Positions 1 to 10,507 of a stretch of DNA of 64,000 nucleotides are shown in pieces (position 1 is the first letter of the stretch; every line of letters begins with the position of its first letter). The DNA lies in the NCBI GenBank assembly GCA_946902985.2, contig OX336389.2, positions 280,657,527 to 280,721,526 on the forward strand. Reading direction: 5' to 3'. The notes beneath the pieces were generated by a model. It searched no databases. It saw only the letters and a program-made list of their open reading frames with translations, and had not been told where the DNA came from. A program made the position numbers and the translations under genes. Origin of the DNA: Meconema thalassinum (lineage: Eukaryota > Arthropoda > Insecta > Orthoptera > Tettigoniidae).

Positions 1-336
1 TGTCTGTAGTATTGTGTGTATTTGTAATTCGGCCCGATCCTCGCCCGCAGTGCCAAAGGTTGCATTTGTAGTTCTGGTGAAGATTGGGAAGAAATGAAGC
101 GGCCGTGGCTTCTAGTTAGAAACCATCCTGGCATTTGCCTGGAGAAGTGGGGAAACCACGGAAAACCACTTCTGGGATGGCTGACGTGGGAATAAAACCC
201 ATCTCTTATCAGTTTTGCCTCACGGGACTGAGTGTGGCCCGTTTCAGCCCTCAGACTAGAATTAAATTTCTTGGAAGAGCGGGGAATCGAAACCAGACCT
301 CAACGGTGGCAACCAAGACGAGTATGCTGGAAGGCA
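1..336 (-). repeat. tRNA-derived SINE, family B, copy 1 (cut by window edge)
   Basis: The plus strand shows the family core (CATTTGCCTGGAG, GGGGAAACCACGGAAAACCA, then a GGTGGGAATCGAACCCACC-like block) followed by CCTCACGGGACTGAGTGTGGCC and a second box-B-like block (GGGGAATCGAAACC). Read on the minus strand the box-B-like blocks lie 5' and the core follows, so the element is minus-oriented. Coding-looking frames across it are not genes. The boundary with the next copy is approximate. Confidence 0.7.
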
Positions 337-728
337 GGGTAGTTGTTGTTGTTTCGTTTGAGGGGTTTGGATACCATGGTCATTTAGCCATGTGTACTTA
401 GGTGAGTGTGGAAATTGTCGTGATAACCTGTCTTATATATTAGTGTGTGTATTTGTAATTAAGGTGACGATTAGAAAGCGGCCATGGCCTTAAGTTAGAA
501 ACTATCCCAGCATTTGCCAGGAGTAGAAATGGGAAATCATGGAAAACCACTTCCAAGATGGTTGAGGTGGGAATCGAACCCACCACATCTCAGATTTGCC
601 TCACGAGGCTGAATGGACCCCGTTCCTGCCCTCAGACCAGAATTACATTTTTGGCAGAGCCGAAAATTGAACCCGGATATTCGGGGTGACAGCCAAGATT
701 GCTAGCCGCTACACCAGGAAGAGGACTA
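337..728 (-). repeat. tRNA-derived SINE, family B, copy 2 (near full length)
   Basis: Minus-strand reading begins with a tRNA-like head (box A near GTAGCGGCTAGCA, box B near GGGTTCAATTTTC at about 670-710). It continues through GAGGCAAATCTG and the shared core (CATTTGCCAGG ... GGAAATCATGGAAAACCA) and ends in a (CAA)n-type tail seen as GTTGTTGTTGTTTCG at about 340. It is the best template in the window for family B. It sits head to tail with copy 1. Confidence 0.7.
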
Positions 729-867
729 ATTTACTTTTTTAAGGTAACTGAGTTATAATTACTGTTACATTTGTATACAAATTTAGTGGCTTAATCGTTT
801 TTAAATTTTACAATCTGACAACAAATTGTGTTTGTCAAAGAACACAAAATATCTCACAAGTTAATTT

Positions 868-1110
868 GACCACCTCGTGGAACGGGGTACACTCAGCCTC
901 GTGAGGCAAATCTGTGATTCCCAGCTCAGCCATCCTAGAAGCGGTTATCTGTGGTTTCCCACTTCTATTCTAGACAAATGCCGGGATGGTTCCTACATTA
1001 AGGTCACGGCCGCCTCGCCTCGCCTCCTTCCCAATCCTTACCTGAATTACTAATACACACCATCTCAGTAACACAGATTATCAGCAAAATTCCACACACA
1101 CACGCGTACA
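868..1110 (+). repeat. SINE family B, copy 3 (partial)
   Basis: Opposite orientation to the first two copies. It shows CGTGGAACGGGGTACACTC, CTCGTGAGGCAAA, CAGCCATCCTAGAAG, GGTTTCCCACTTC, AATGCCGGGATGG and a tail rich in CACAC near 1090. The tRNA head is missing or too decayed to see. Confidence 0.65.
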
Positions 1111-1835
1111 CCGGTATATGTTGGTGCTGTTCCTTTCCTACGCGCAGGTTTTCTGTTTTGGAGCCATCTTTGTTATGCCTTCTTACTTTTATATACTGTC
1201 TGGTCTGTAATCATTCTACAATCAAACACGTTTTTTTCGTTCTTACAAACTGATGTACCAAGACTTCATATTTCCAGTAAGACATTCTTGTACCTAACCG
1301 CTCCATATCAATGTCCTTTACCTTACTTGCCAGATATTCCTTGGAACTTTTTACCAATTATTGGATTATATACTGTATCAATGTCTAAAATAATTTTCAT
1401 GAAGCCTTTCTACCCTTATCCTTCTGCCGGCAACCTAATTTTCTTCACTTGAGATCTAAAGCTATACAAATAACTTCAAAGCAGTTTGTTGTCTGTATTA
1501 TTAACAGAAAGCAAACCATGAATATCTGCACTTACTGTATCCGATAGATTTCCAGAACTGAAAATCTGTGATAATACCTACTGTAGGTATACTGTATTAT
1601 TGATTTGTTGCTCCTGCGCTTCCCAAGTACACCGGAAAAGATCCCTATCCTTAAGGAATGATTTTCCAATAAGCAGTTCCATGCTACTAAATCGCACCTG
1701 CCATTTTTATTTTCTGTCGTGAAAATCCAATTCCCCATCAGCTCTACACTACTCTTGCAGGCGACTCTACTATCACATCACTCGCTTGTCACTTTCAGTG
1801 CACTATAAAACTCGCCTTCTTCATTTCGATCTGTC
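1111..1835. other. AT-rich stretch with no gene recognised
   Basis: No motif, terminal repeat or protein family is recognisable. Short open frames in this stretch (for example minus 1532-1738) have no repeat of codon pattern or known domain. Confidence 0.5.
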
Positions 1836-2050
1836 GACTGGCTGTGTGGCGCAGCGGTAAAGTGTACGCATGCTATACACAAGGTTGCGGTAACGAATCC
1901 TGGTGCAGCCAGTTGGCACTTGAGTGTGCTTAAAATGTAAAAGAACTGTGTCTGTAGTTTTACAGGCACGTTAGGGACCCTCTTAAGGACAAAATTCAGG
2001 TACCCCGGCGTCTCTAAAGCCGAAGTAACACTGTTATTATTGATATGTCC
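1836..2050 (+). repeat. tRNA-derived SINE, family E, copy 1
   Basis: Starts with a tRNA-like head containing box A (GTGGCGCAGCGGTAA) and box B (GGTAACGAATCCTGG). The body carries TGTCTGTAGTTTTACAGGCACG and ACCCCGGCGTCTCTAAAGCC, and the copy ends in TTATTATTG. The same order of blocks occurs at 13705, 31925 and 55860, so this is one dispersed Pol III-type family. Confidence 0.75.
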
Positions 2051-2182
2051 GCTCACATGGTACATAAACTGAAACGTCCCTGCACCAATTTCCCGAGATA
2101 TACAAATTCGCGTACGTTGATCCCCCATTTGAAACGTTATATGCTACTTCCTTGACCTAATTATTTTAAATAGTCATTGTAT

Positions 2183-2208
2183 CTCTCTCTCTCTCTCTCT
2201 CTCTCTCA
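2183..2208. repeat. (TC)n microsatellite
   Basis: Uninterrupted TC dinucleotides over 26 bases. Confidence 0.9.
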
Positions 2209-2273
2209 GACAGTATGTATAACATGGCAAATATCATTGAGTATCATCTTATTCGTACTGGCTGATTATAGCT

Positions 2274-3260
2274 TCAAAGACTTGAAATAGAAATGACGAC
2301 ACCATGGACTGGTGATGCAGTGCTGTGATTGAACAGGCAGGACGAGTGTTTGGCTGTGATAACACCTTCAGTTCCCTTTGACCTCAAATGTGGACAAAAA
2401 TCAGTACAGGACTTGCCCACCACGAGCTGCAACACAGTGCTGAATTCATTGAGGCATGGAATCAATAACGCCCTGTACATTTCCTGAGCAATTGTGGTCC
2501 ATGCTTGTTGAACTGCACGGGTCAGTTGTTCCAGAGTTGTGAGTGGCTGAGGTAAGTTTGGCAATCGTCGATCCATCATATCCTACATTCGGGCTGAGCT
2601 CCAGAGATCTCGCGGGCCACTGTAAGGTGCAATGTCATAGAAATCTACCCTGAAGATACGTGTAATATTAAAGTTGTCATTGCCCTGCTAAAACATCCCA
2701 TTTGCAACATTGTCCATCATAAGTGCAACCAATGGATTTAGTACCCTATCGACATACTGACGAGTAGTCATATTGCCTTCAACAATCCTGATTGTGATTT
2801 CACAGTAAAGTCAATAGCTCTCCAGACCATAATGCCCGATGTTGACATAGTGTAACTCTCGACAATAAGGTCTGGGGTCCATCTCCCCGGTACGTCGTCG
2901 CACACGATTGCTGCCATCACTGCAGGCAAGACAGGAGTGCGATTAATCACTAAAGACGACACTATTCCCTTCCTCGACCCACGCAGATCTTTCTTGACAC
3001 CACGCAAGCCGTCCACATCGATGTTGTGGGGTCCATGAAACACCTTCTCACAGGCTCGTAGTCGTAAGCCACCTGCTTACAGAAGATTCTCAACTATTTG
3101 CAGTGTAACGTGGGATGTCAATGCTGCTCGAATTTGCGCTGCTGTTACGCGGGGATCCATCAAGGCTATCTGAATGATGCGGCTATCCTCCCTCACAGTT
3201 GTCCATCGAGTTGGGCCTGTGCCGAGTCTACGAGTGATCGTATCTTCATTTGACCTCAGT
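2274..3260 (-). pseudogene. Tc1-like transposase relic
   Basis: The minus strand encodes scattered pieces of an IS630/Tc1/mariner transposase in the expected order. Around 3130-3220 there is a helix-turn-helix piece (GTGPTRWTTVRED, then RIIQIALMDPRVTAAQI). Around 2790-2870 there is the GIMVWRAI block, equivalent to the family's MVWGAI strand. At 2440-2579 there is the C-terminal block DRRLPNLPQPLTTLEQLT followed by a tryptophan-rich helix. The pieces lie in different frames with stops between them, so it is inactive. I did not find terminal inverted repeats. The family assignment comes from motif order. It could be a Tc1 or a near mariner relative. Confidence 0.65.
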
Positions 3261-3509
3261 TGTAATATCCGTCACACCGTAGATACCTGTCAGCCAACAC
3301 ATGCAGCTACATTATTTACACAATGGTCCGTCTACTATAGTCTGCATTTTGAAAACAGAACACTGACAGTTGTCATCCGCTTGTAAGGTGTGTTGAGGAG
3401 TTGGCGGGGTAATGGTTTCCATGGCAACAGCGAGCAATGTTGCAATGTACTAGCGGGCAGCAGTGAGCACATGGCCTGATGAAATATACTTGCCTCGCCA
3501 CTCTTCTTC

Positions 3510-4800
3510 TTCTGCTGTGGCGCTACAGTCCAGGGTGAACCTTGGCCTTCCCAACGAGCTTCCGCCATCCATAACGGTCACATGCTGCCCTCCTCCAGTT
3601 TCTGCATCCCAGCTTCCGTAGATCTTCTTCCTCTCCGTCCAATCATCTTATTTTTGGTCGGCTTCGCCCTCTTTGTCCTCCTGGGTTTCCAAAGAGAATC
3701 TTCTTTGTCACCTCAGGCGCCTCCATTCTTGCCACATGACCTGCCCATCTTATCCTTCCTGATCGTATAATTTTTGTTGCAGGAGCATCAGCATATATAG
3801 TGTACAATTCTGCATTGTACCTTTTCCTCCATCGTTCTCTGTCATACACGGGACCACTTATTCTCCTCAGAACTTTTCTCTCAAATCCGTCGAGCAGCCT
3901 TGCATCAGTTTCCGTCAAGGGCCATGTTTCTGAAGCATAAGTGAGGACTGGTCAGACAAGGGTTTTGTAAATGGTCAGTTTTGTTGGGCGGCTAAGGAGT
4001 CTTGACCGCAATAAGTTACTCAAGGTGAAGTATGCCCTATTTGCTGAGATCAATCTGATCTTAATTTCAGTTGAGATGTCATTAAGGCAAGTAACTGTGG
4101 ATCCAAGGTACCGGTACTTGAAGCTATCGACCCTTTCGAATGTGTATTCATCCACGCTGAAAGTTGATGGCATATTGGGTTGATATGCTATCCCGCAGCC
4201 CATGTATTTGGTTCTGTCTTCATTAATCATAAGGCCCATCTTCTTGCTTGCTTGACTTAAGGCTGTAACGGCTTCTTTCAGAGCTGGTATTGTCCGTGCT
4301 ACGATGTCTAAATCATCAGCATATGCAAAGATCTGTACTGACTTATAGAAGATGGTACCTCTGGTCTGTAGGCCTGCTTCCCTGATCACCTTCTCGAGTG
4401 CTACATTAAATAATAAGCATGCTAGTGCATCACCTTGACGTAGCCCATTTTTTATTTCCAGAGTGTCCGAGTGATTTCCTCTAACTCGAATGCAGCTTCT
4501 CACATCAGACATTATAATTTTAACCATTCTCAGTAGTTTTCCATGTATCCCCATCTCCTGTAAGGCACGAAACAGCTGGTTTCTATTGATGCTGTCATAT
4601 CCAGTCTTGAAGTCAATAAAGAGGTGGTGTGTTCCAATTCTGTATTCAGCATTTTTCTCCAAGATTTGGCGCAGATTGAAGATCTGGTCTATTGTTGACT
4701 TTCCTCGTCGGAATCCGCTTTGGTATATTCCAATTTCCTTGTCCACCAGTGGAAGTAACCGATCAAAAATCATGTTAGATTGCCTCATCAATCACTGTCA
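3510..4800 (-). pseudogene. LINE reverse-transcriptase C-terminal half (non-LTR retrotransposon)
   Basis: Minus-strand frame from 4791 to about 3535. It shows reverse-transcriptase landmarks: SGFRRGKSTIDQIFNLRQIL (fingers), HHLFIDFKTGYDSINR with the first catalytic Asp region, GLRQGDALACLLFN, and the catalytic FAYADDLDIVAR box at about 4290-4330. The C-terminal part carries the RWAGHVARM block (3690-3740) and ends near KAKVHPGL. The frame is continuous but has in-frame TGA stops, one after YKTLV (about 3952) and one after RSRPKIR (about 3640). The former looks like a decayed Arg codon and the latter a decayed Trp codon. The 5' half (endonuclease) is absent. The right side abuts the Gypsy LTR at 4805, so the Gypsy element inserted at the edge of this fragment. 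The 3' end is a (GAA)n run. Clade (RTE-like or relative) is uncertain. Confidence 0.85.
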
Positions 4801-4804
4801 ATAT
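4801..4804. other. Gypsy target-site duplication, left copy (ATAT)
   Basis: ATAT immediately before the LTR matches ATAT at 11189-11192 immediately after the other LTR. A 4-bp duplication is usual for several Ty3/Gypsy lineages. Confidence 0.75.
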
Positions 4805-4897
4805 TGTTACGTGCCACCCCCCTAGTGGCACTTTTGTTAACTGGATTACGGTGGGTTGAAGCACAACACAGATTGTTCTTTTAAAGAAATAATTAAC

Positions 4898-4903
4898 TTT
4901 ATT
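4898..4903 (-). terminator. AATAAA polyadenylation signal in the 3' LTR
   Basis: Minus strand AATAAA lies downstream of the LTR TATA box, as expected for R-region processing. The partner LTR has the same hexamer at 10600-10605. Confidence 0.5.
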
Positions 4904-5264
4904 GCGGCCAGAAAATTACACTACTCATCAGCAAATACAAGCAATTGGAACCTTACTCCAGTTTCCTCAAGTCTCTTCCTTGAGCGCTCTTGGCCCTTTC
5001 ACTTGTCAACAAACCACAGAAGTTAAACCGTCTTAATGAGTACGGTGGCCTTGACAGAAACTACCTGCTCCTCTCCCTTATGTACACCAACTACAGTTAC
5101 TTACGATGACTTGCTGCACGTTGTTCACAAGCTGGGAAACAATGTCACTGGATTTCGTAACTCGCACGGCACTTCGTCACCACACTTCTGTCGCTCAGGA
5201 AAACACGCACTAGCTCATAAACACACACCCACAGAGAACTCGGTCCCCTCACTGTTGAAGCCGC

Positions 5265-5272
5265 TTATATAG
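5265..5272 (-). promoter_or_regulatory. TATA box of the 3' LTR
   Basis: Minus strand CTATATAA followed by GCGGC inside U3. The identical box in the 5' LTR lies at 10969-10976. Confidence 0.6.
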
Positions 5273-5484
5273 CAGGCTGGTGACTCAATGCATTCTAGAA
5301 TCGCCCAGGACACACGGCTTCTCGACATTTCCTTCCCTGGCTGGGTCACGAATATTCTGGACCATCCCTTTCACTTCGCAGTCCGTTGCGTAACGCACAC
5401 GTAATACACTGAGGCAGAGCACACACAGCCCGGGGAAGCTGTGACTCATGCGGCGAGCGACAAAACAAACTCACAGCCGTAACA

Positions 5485-5497
5485 CCACCCCCTTCCT
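5485..5497 (-). other. Polypurine tract of the Gypsy element
   Basis: Minus strand AGGAAGGGGGTGG lies directly against the 3' LTR. This is the position where plus-strand DNA synthesis is primed in LTR elements. Confidence 0.75.
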
Positions 5498-5516
5498 AAA
5501 AGGCTGATCGTCCCGA

Positions 5517-8500
5517 TCAATCATTGGTCCGTCTGTGTCCTCCGTAGGCTGCCAGGCGATCTCGATGCACGATCTTCATCTTCGCCCTCGGGCTCCGCTG
5601 GATCCTGTAGACGACATCGTTGATCCGTTTCACGACTCGGTACGGGCCCTCCCAGGACTTCTGCAGTTTGGGTGTCAGGCCTTTCTTCCGTAATGGGTTG
5701 AAGAGCCAGACCTGGTCGTCCTCGTGGAATCCGCCGGCATCCGTCTGTTGGTCGTATCGGGCCTTCATTCGGTCGGTCTCGATCCGCAGTTTCCTCCTCG
5801 CGAACGCGTGCACGTCCTCCAGTTGGTCGACCAGTTCTTGACAATACTGGCTTACCGGGACCGGATCATTCCCAGGTCGGCCGAAGGCAAGATCGACAGG
5901 TAGACGGAGCTCCCTCCCAAACATGGCCCGGGCTGGTGTGCACCCGGTGGCTTCATGCACGGCGGCGCGGTAGGCCAGGAGAAATAGTGGAAAATGCTTG
6001 TCTCAATCCCTCTGGTGCTCGCTGACGACTATTCGGAGATGGTTCTCGATGGTGCGATTGAATCGCTCTACCATCCCGCCGGACTGAGGGTGTAGCGGCG
6101 TTGTCCTTGTCTTCCGGATTCCCAGCAGCTGGCATAGATTCTGGAACACCTGCGACTCGAAGTTCCTCCCTTGGTCGGAGTGCAGCTCCAGGGGTACTCC
6201 GTACCGGCTGACGAATTCCTTCACCAGGGTCTCTGCGATCGTCGCGGCTTCTTGGTTAGGGAGCGCATACGCCTCCGGCCATTTGGTAAAGTAGTCGCTG
6301 ACGACTAATATGTAGCGGTTCCCTGCCTCGCTTAACGGGAATGGCCCAGCAACATCGATGGCCACTCTCTCCATGGGGCCGCCCACGTTGTAGGTCTTCA
6401 GTGGACCCCGTCGTCGCCGTCCTGGGCCCTTGCTGGCTGCGCAATCGTGGCACCTCGCGCAGTGGTTCTCCACGTCTGTTCGGCATCCGATCCAGTAGAA
6501 CCGCTCTCTCAGCTTCTCCAGGGTCTTCTTTATACCTAGGTGTCCACCAGATGATCCTCCATGAACTTCCTTCAGGACTTCCTCCGTCATAGCCTTTGGA
6601 ACGACGACTTGTTCCCGAGATGTCTTCCCGTCGGTGCTCTCCCAGGTACGGCAGATGAGGCCATCCCTTACAATCAGCGAGTCCCACTGCGCCCAGTAGG
6701 ACTTAAACTCTGGGCTGCAGTCATTCACAATGTTCCACCCGGGTCTGGGGACACAGGTCCTCTTCCATTCGGCTATCAGTCCCAGGTCATCATCTTCTGC
6801 TTGTGCCCGCGTGAGGGATTCGCGGCTCCAGCTCCCTTGAAGTGCCACGGTAGTCCTTCGGCACTGTATCCCGGTGTTCTCCTCCCTCCTAGTATAGAAG
6901 GTGCAGTCTTCGGGGCACGGTCTCCGTGACAGGGCGTCGGCGTTAGAATGCAGTTGGCCTTTCCTGTGCTGAATCTCAAAGTTGTACTGTTGAAGCCTCT
7001 CTAACCACCGCGCGAGTTGACCCTCGGGTTGCTTGAAGTTCAGGAGCCACCGCAGGGATGCATGGTCGGTCCTGATGAGAAATTCCTGCCCGTAGAGGTA
7101 TTTGTGGAAGTGTTAAATGGTCTTCACGATGTCGAGCAGCTCCTTCCTGGTGACGCAGTAGTTCCTTTCGGGCTTTGACAAGGCTTTGCTGAAGTAGGCC
7201 ACTACTCTCTCCTCGCCGTCCACTACTTGCGACAGGATTCCCCCTATACCAAAGTCGCTGGCATCGGTATCGACGATGAACCTTGTTCCAGGTCTGGGGT
7301 AGGCCAGAATAGGCGCGGTGCACAGAGCCTGCTTGAGTTGTTCGAAGGCACTGTGGCATTCTGCTGTCCACGTGAAGAGTTGGTCCTTCTCAGTCAGTCG
7401 ATGTAAAGGTTTGGCGATGTCGGCGAATCCTCTCACCAAGCGACGGTAATAAGTGCAGAGTCCCAGGAAGCTTCGTAGTTGGGACTTGTCCTTCGGAACC
7501 GGCCACTCCCTCACAGCTGCGGTCTTTTCTGGGTCGGTACGCACCCCTTCCTCGGAGACAATATGCCCAAGGTACTGGACCTGCTTCTGGAAGAGCTGAC
7601 ACTTCTTGGGGCTCAACTTCAGCTGGGCAGCCCGTAGCTTCATCAAGATCTCCTTCAGGTTGCTGTAGTGCTCCTCGAAGATTTTTCCGAGAACGATGAC
7701 GTCGTCTAGGTAGACCAGGCAGGTCTTCCAGTGTAGTCCCCTCAGAACGGACTCCATTAGCCTTTCGAAGGTCTCAGGGGCGTTGCACAGACCGAATGGC
7801 ATGACGGTGAACTGCCGGAGCCCACTGCCCTCAAAGAACGCCGTTTTCTCGCGGTCCTTAGGGTGGACCTCCACCTGCCAGTAGCCACTTTTCATATCCA
7901 AGGTGGAGAACCATCTTGATCCTGATATGGTGTCCAGCGTGTCGTCGATCCGGGGTAGCTGTCCTTCTTCGTGACGTCGTTCACCCGCCTGTAGTCCACG
8001 CAGAACCTGGTGGAACCGTCCTTCTTCTTCACTAGCACGAACGGAGAACTCCAAGGACTATATGATGGCTCGATCACCCCTTGCTCCTTCATCTCTTCTA
8101 CCATCCGGTCGACTTCGGCTTGCTTGGCGAGTGGGACACGTCGGAATGGGGCCCTAATCGGTGTGCTGTCCCCAACGTCGATTCTGTGCTGGACCAAGCT
8201 TGTCCTACCGAAGTCTTTGCTCCCCACGGAGAAGACATCCTGGAATTCGCGTAGCAGGTCCTGAAGTTGGCGTGATTGCTCCTCGTCTAAATGGTCCTGG
8301 GATCCTTGGTACAGCTTCTGTAGTTCTTCTGGCAGGGCGCGTCTTCTTCCGTTGTGCGTCTGCAGGTGTCCGTCCGTCGTGTCTGTGATGCGGGAAATCC
8401 AGGTAACGGGCTCGCAGACTCCTAGGTTGGTGTCCCGGTGAACCGTAATATCGTAGTCGTTCAGGTTGGACAGGCGGACGTACGGCCGAGACGTCGTGTT

Positions 8501-9250
8501 GATGAGAGTCTTGGCAACTAGCAATCCTTTTGTCTGGATGACCTCATATTTTGGCTCGATGACAGCCGCCACTCTCTCAGCTGTTCCGTCGACAATTACG
8601 GCAGCGCTGACTTCCGTCCTGGCGGGAACGATGACGTCCTCTCTCAGCCTTACTCGTCGTGCGGCGACGGCCTCGTGTGCTGGTCGCAAAGCAAGTTCCT
8701 CCCTTCCGAAGTGCAGAGTGTTGTTACTCAGATCCAAGATGATGTTGTTCTGGTCTAGGAAGTCCAGTCTGATGATCACTTCATTTGATACGTCAGCCAC
8801 AAGCACTGGATGCTTTATCACCCGTCGATCAATGACGAACTCCAGTGATGCTTCGCCATGTACCGGTGCGGTCTCTCCGGTCGCGGTTATTAGCTGGAGG
8901 TTCCTTTGTGTGGGTTGCACTCTCCACTTCGGGATCACGGTGGGGCTGACGATGGTCCTCGATGCTCCCGTGTTGATTAGCATGGGCCAGCTCACTCCGT
9001 TGGTGACTCCGTCGACCATCCGGCTGCTATTGTCCCTCCGTAACTTCGTCACACGGACTTGGACTGCCGGGGCTTGACGACTGTCAGAAGCCAACCTTTG
9101 CCCCCCAAGGCTGGCTGATACTTGCTTTCCTGGGCCGCGCGGTTTCCCTACGACTGACTGTCCCGACAGAAGCCCTAGGCGGCGGCGACCACCGCAGTCC
9201 TTGCTCAGGTGGCCTCTCTTACGGCAGGTCCAGCAGGTCGGTAGTCCTCT
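5517..9250 (-). pseudogene. pol: Gypsy pol polyprotein (zinc knuckle, protease, RT, RNase H, integrase), disrupted
   Basis: Minus strand. The frame opens with a CX2CX4HX4C knuckle (CWTCRKRGHLSKDC, 9235-9194). The protease motif reads LINTGAS near 8970-8990 where retropepsins have DTGA, so the catalytic Asp is replaced by Asn. RT starts near 8200 (GVIEPSYSPWSSPFVLVKKK). A short deletion near 7965 shifts the frame between DSYP and RIDDTLD. The catalytic YLDDV box is at about 7700-7715. RNase H has DTDASDFGIGG near 7250. A TAA stop interrupts it at 7113-7115 before HFHKYLYGQ. Integrase has the HHCC finger (GHLGIKK ... CARCHDC, about 6450-6550), catalytic Asp in IDVAG, Asp in HSDQGRNF and Glu in MVERFNR. 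A TGA stop follows at about 6001-6003, apparently in place of Trp. The C-terminal GPYRVVKRINDVVYRI is the GPY/F-type module. Each enzyme is recognisable, but the chain as a whole cannot be made. Confidence 0.92.
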
Positions 9251-10403
9251 TCCGGGTCGCCTCTCCGGATGTCCTTCGGCTACGTTTTTTGTTGGTGGTA
9301 CTGCGACTCTTGAAGAACCGGCCTAGCGCCTCCATCAGTTCATCGGCCAGGGGCTTGGTCTTGTTGGTTTTTACTGGTTCGTCGACGTCCACTTGACGCA
9401 CCCGCGCGTGCATTCTGGATGCCTGTTTTGCCGTATCGAACTCAAGTGCGTGGCTCAGCGCATCTGCCAGGGCCTTATTGCGCGCGAGTCGCAGCGCCTG
9501 TTGAGTGTCCGAGTCCCGTAGCCCGTCGGTGAAATTCTGCGTCGCTATCTGCTCCAGAAAGTCGGCCGGCGCTGTTGGGTAGGCGAGCCTTACGAGTCGT
9601 GCGATGTCCATCTCGAACTCCTGCAGGGTTTCCGCGTTCTTCTGTACCCAGGGCCGGAGCTGCATCTGGTAGGCCTGCTGAAGATGGCTATCTCCATATC
9701 GGGACTCCATATGGGCGATCAGTGAAGCGTAGTCCTGGGATCCAGTCGGGATGGCCTGAAGGACGTTAAGGGCGTCACCTCTCAGCGCTACAATGAGAGC
9801 TGTAGCCTTTTCTGTGTTGTTCCAGTTATTTATGGAACAGGCCGCCTCGAACTGACGTAAGTAGCTGCTCCACGGGACCTTTCCGTCGAAGGTTGGGGGC
9901 GTCACTGTGCTATGTCCCGTTCCTGATATTCCCGGTGTAACGGTGGGCGGGCGTTGGCGCAGCTCGGCAACTTCCTCTTGTAGAGCGTTGAATTTCTCTT
10001 CCACCCCCGTCAGTGGGCGTTGGCGCAGCTCGGCAACTTCCTTTTGTAAGACGTTGAATTTCTCCTCCACCCCCATTAGTGGGCATTGGCGCAGCTCGGC
10101 AACTTCCACTTGTAAGGCGTCGAACTTCTTTTCCACTGCCGTGACTTCCTCACGCAGACCCAGTTCTAATTTCTTCAGGTCCTGTGTCAACTTATTCTGA
10201 CCGTCTTCTAGTTCGGCAGTTAGGTCCTCGGCTAACTTCTTCTGGCCGTCTTCTAGTTTGGCAGTTAGGTCCTCGGCTAACTTCTTCTGGCCGTCCTCCA
10301 TATTCTTCTGGCCGTCTTCCATCTTGGCTTCCATGCCACTTAACTTTTCTAGCAATGCTGCGAATTGCTCTTCCATTTTAGATGTTTGTCTTGTAAGGGG
10401 CAT
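9219..10403 (-). CDS. gag: Gypsy gag polyprotein with coiled-coil repeats
   Basis: Open minus-strand frame of 394 residues starting at ATG 10403. Residues 10-150 are a predicted coiled coil built from two kinds of tandem repeat: a 16-residue unit around LAEDLTAKLEDGQKK, and three copies of a 22-residue unit around GVEEKFNALQEEVAELRQRP. Residues 165-310 are the capsid-like retrotransposon gag region (TPPTFDGKVPWSSYLRQFEA, then RYGD and a Leu/Ala-rich helix set). The end is basic (FFKSRSTTNKKRSRR). The frame stops in LLDLP just where the zinc knuckle would start. The knuckle lies in the +1 frame, and an A6 run (about 9278-9285) upstream could be the site of a one-base indel or of programmed shifting. 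Likely product: virus-like particle shell and RNA binding. Confidence 0.88.
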   Translation of the reverse strand: MPLTRQTSKMEEQFAALLEKLSGMEAKMEDGQKNMEDGQKKLAEDLTAKLEDGQKKLAEDLTAELEDGQNKLTQDLKKLELGLREEVTAVEKKFDALQVEVAELRQCPLMGVEEKFNVLQKEVAELRQRPLTGVEEKFNALQEEVAELRQRPPTVTPGISGTGHSTVTPPTFDGKVPWSSYLRQFEAACSINNWNNTEKATALIVALRGDALNVLQAIPTGSQDYASLIAHMESRYGDSHLQQAYQMQLRPWVQKNAETLQEFEMDIARLVRLAYPTAPADFLEQIATQNFTDGLRDSDTQQALRLARNKALADALSHALEFDTAKQASRMHARVRQVDVDEPVKTNKTKPLADELMEALGRFFKSRSTTNKKRSRRTSGEATRKRTTDLLDLP

Positions 10404-10493
10404 GCACTCACAGGAAAATTTAAAAAATGGCCTGCTCGGGTTTTGAAACCAGGACCGTCAGGTGTTGTGCTTGTGCTTGAGTTCGTAATCCGG

Positions 10494-10505
10494 CTTCTGA
10501 CACCA
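10494..10505 (-). other. Primer-binding site, tRNA-Leu type
   Basis: Minus strand TGGTGTCAGAAG starts two bases inside the 5' LTR. Eukaryotic tRNA-Leu molecules commonly end in CTTCTGACACCA, which is its complement, so minus-strand synthesis is probably primed by tRNA-Leu. The match is to remembered tRNA ends, not to a tRNA in this window. Confidence 0.65.
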
Positions 10506-10507
10506 GT

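Larger units (their letters stand above)
4805..5484 (-). repeat. Gypsy 3' LTR
   Basis: 680 bp, TG...CA ends in element orientation. It shares most of its length closely with 10508-11188, but its low-coordinate 120 bp (the R/U5 side) is clearly more divergent from the partner than the rest. It contains an inverted repeat GTGCCAC ... GTGGCAC at 4809-4829 next to the LTR end. Confidence 0.93.

Noticed and set aside
1836..1925. Possible functional tRNA gene
   Set aside because: Boxes A and B are present, but the acceptor stem does not close and the same block heads four dispersed copies with a common 3' body, so it is a SINE head.
8466..9077. 203-residue plus-strand frame
   Set aside because: It is antisense to the Gypsy protease region.
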